NCBI GenBank assembly: GCA_036510735.1
Contig: DATCDK010000169.1
Span: 1-5,388, forward strand
DNA: 5,388 nucleotides
DNA from: PALSA-607 sp036510735
GTDB taxonomy: Bacteria; Actinomycetota; Actinomycetes; Acidothermales; Acidothermaceae
Direction of reading: 5' to 3'
Notes under the pieces: model-generated
The model's database searches: none
What the model saw: only the letters and a program-made list of their open reading frames with translations
What the model was told of the DNA's origin: nothing
Program-made: the position numbers and the translations under genes
Shown here: one piece after another, positions 4,789 through 5,388 of the stretch
How the letters are laid out: each line of letters opens with the position of its first letter
Position numbering within the stretch: the first letter of the stretch is position 1

Positions 4789-5019
4789 GGGGCTGAGGTT
4801 AGCGAGCCGAACCTCGATCACGCGGAAGTCGAAACCGTCCTGCTGCGCAGCTTCGAAACTGAACTCGACTGCCTGCCCAGCCTCGAGAGCGCGGTACCCA
4901 GGCATGTCCATGATGTGGGAGTAGTGCGCCCATGCGTCGCGGCCGGGCGGCAGCTCATCCGAGCTGATCGCACCCCAACCCTTCTCGGCATTCCAGAACC
5001 TCACGACCCCGCGTGCCAC
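4354..5019 (-). CDS. arr: Fusion of cold-shock domain and NAD-dependent rifampin ADP-ribosyltransferase Arr
   Basis: The protein has 221 residues. Residues 3-73 form a cold-shock domain: GVVRFWNAEKGWGAI (4-18) carries the RNP1-type KGWG, and DAWAHYSHI (28-36) the RNP2-type strand, so single-stranded nucleic acid binding is likely. Residues 78-221 are a whole Arr, similar to M. smegmatis Arr, which moves ADP-ribose from NAD to the 23-hydroxyl of rifamycins. His97 (YLHGT), Tyr127 (IYFTAT) and Asp162 (EDDPN) match its His19, Tyr49 and Asp84. DKRFPGNPTQSFRSLEP is also conserved. The GTG at 5019 was chosen because it starts the cold-shock domain as usual; the frame runs on to a TTG at 5085, but that adds only an Arg/Ala-rich stretch. 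Met78 matches a normal Arr start, so Arr might also be made alone. A stop codon lost between two neighbouring genes, or a sequencing indel, could explain the fusion. The Arr call is very secure; the fusion is seen in this sequence only. Confidence 0.92.
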   Translation of the reverse strand: MARGVVRFWNAEKGWGAISSDELPPGRDAWAHYSHIMDMPGYRALEAGQAVEFSFEAAQQDGFDFRVIEVRLANLSPMTTRRAPVPFEVYQPGVYLHGTKADLAIGELLVPGRESNFEQGRVMNYIYFTATLDAATWGAELAAGDGPGRIYMVEPTGGFEDDPNVTDKRFPGNPTQSFRSLEPIRVVGELLDWVGHPAAALNAMRESVAVALARGTSAIED

Positions 5020-5025
5020 GCTCCG

Positions 5026-5031
5026 ACGATA
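5026..5031 (-). promoter_or_regulatory. -10 box of the cold-shock/Arr gene
   Basis: On the minus strand TATCGT is followed by 6 bases and then the GTG at 5019. GGAG lies only 1 nt before the GTG, too close for normal ribosome binding. Together these suggest a leaderless transcript. No good -35 is at 16-18 bases. Confidence 0.42.
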
Positions 5032-5032
5032 T

Positions 5033-5045
5033 GCCCGCAGCGGGC
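5033..5045. promoter_or_regulatory. Palindrome in the cold-shock/Arr promoter
   Basis: GCCCGC, one central base and GCGGGC form a perfect palindrome that starts one base upstream of the -10 box. This is a typical place for a repressor site. In GC-rich DNA, short palindromes like this also arise by chance. Confidence 0.35.
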
Positions 5046-5078
5046 GCGCCGCAGATGCGCGTCTTCCCGCAATCTCGG

Positions 5079-5107
5079 ATGACAAGAAATCGGGCCGCTC
5101 CTACCGT
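5079..5107 (+). promoter_or_regulatory. SigA-like promoter of the GNAT gene
   Basis: ATGACA (5079-5084; five of six bases of TTGACA) and TACCGT (5102-5107) are separated by exactly 17 bases. The ATG at 5114 comes 6 bases after the -10, so the transcript probably starts at or beside the start codon. Confidence 0.6.
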
Positions 5108-5113
5108 GGCGAC

Positions 5114-5388
5114 ATGATCTCCGATGAAGAGACTTCCGGTGATGCCGACATCCGGCCGCAACGCAGCGATGAGTTGGCCGCAGTCATATCAGTTGTCCGC
5201 GACGCGTTCGGGCGCCCGATTGTCCCCGAGCTCGTCACCCAGTTACAAGCGAGACTAGAAGGTCCGGCACGCGTGTCACTGGTCGCCGAGGTCGACGGAG
5301 ACATCGTTGGTCATGTGCAGCTCAGCAGATGCTGGGTGGACGCGCCCGACAGGCTGGTGGAGGTCTTGTCGCTAAGCCCTCTCTCCGT
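5114..5388 (+). CDS. GNAT-family N-acetyltransferase, N-terminal part
   Basis: The window ends after 91 codons with no stop. The protein starts MISDEETSGDADIRPQRSDE. The pattern IRP...DELAAVISVVRDAFG (residues 13-33), followed by VSLVAEVDGDIVGHVQLSR (54-72) and VEVLSLSPLS (82-91), is the first half of a GNAT fold: strand, two helices, and the strand pair before the acetyl-CoA site. The acetyl-CoA loop (R/Q-x-x-G-x-G/A) should come just after the window end, so catalytic capacity cannot be judged. The LVEVLSLSPLSV type is close to YhbS-like acetyltransferases; the substrate is unknown. There is no ribosome binding site before the ATG, which fits the leaderless promoter at 5079-5107. It is divergent from the cold-shock/Arr gene. 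Confidence 0.87.
   Translation, partial: MISDEETSGDADIRPQRSDELAAVISVVRDAFGRPIVPELVTQLQARLEGPARVSLVAEVDGDIVGHVQLSRCWVDAPDRLVEVLSLSPLS

Noticed and set aside
5020..5085. Longer N-terminus of the cold-shock/Arr protein from the TTG at 5085
   Set aside because: The extra 22 residues are Arg/Ala-rich without family resemblance, and the region is needed for the divergent promoters.
1..5388. The window as an antibiotic-resistance island (Arr, VOC, GNAT, insertion sequence)
   Set aside because: Chromosomal Arr is common in actinomycetes, VOC and GNAT are broad families, the lipoproteins are ordinary for the group, and no integron, plasmid or integrase signs are present.
1..5388. CRISPR arrays, tRNA or rRNA genes
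   Set aside because: No regular spaced repeats, cloverleaf-like segments or rRNA-like stretches were seen on either strand.

Overview
The window looks like chromosomal DNA of a high-GC actinomycete, most likely from the Mycobacterium/Gordonia/Rhodococcus/Nocardia group. The reasons are the strong G/C preference at third codon positions, the frequent GTG starts, several starts with no Shine-Dalgarno (SD) sequence but a TANNNT -10 box 6-7 nt upstream (the leaderless pattern common in mycobacteria), three secreted lipoproteins of actinobacterial type, and a close relative of the Mycobacterium smegmatis rifampin ADP-ribosyltransferase Arr. No species can be named from the sequence alone.

Layout. 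(1) 2-343 (+) is the C-terminal third of a PepP-type Xaa-Pro aminopeptidase, cut by the window edge. (2) 340-732 (-) is a small VOC/glyoxalase-fold protein whose stop codon overlaps the pepP stop in a shared CTAG. (3) 817-2012 is a complete IS30-family insertion sequence with 21-bp terminal inverted repeats and an intact DDE transposase. (4) 2056-2538 (-) and 2692-3399 (+) are two divergently transcribed lipoprotein genes. (5) 3498-4277 (-) is a third lipoprotein with a Ser/Thr/Pro/Ala-rich stalk, convergent with the second. (6) 4354-5019 (-) encodes a fusion of an N-terminal cold-shock domain to a complete Arr. (7) 5114-5388 (+) is the start of a GNAT acetyltransferase, divergent from the fusion and cut by the window end.

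The most interesting items are these. The cold-shock-domain/Arr fusion joins a predicted nucleic-acid-binding module to an ADP-ribosyltransferase with all three catalytic residues in place. A 10-bp motif, G(C/T)ACGAACCT, occurs four times in this window's promoter regions, always next to lipoprotein genes, which suggests a shared regulator. A 9-bp stem at the left end of the insertion sequence would hide the ribosome binding site of its transposase.

The genes do not form one obvious pathway. Arr and the GNAT gene share a divergent promoter region, and the three lipoproteins may share control through the repeated motif. The insertion sequence separates the VOC gene from the first lipoprotein without breaking either.
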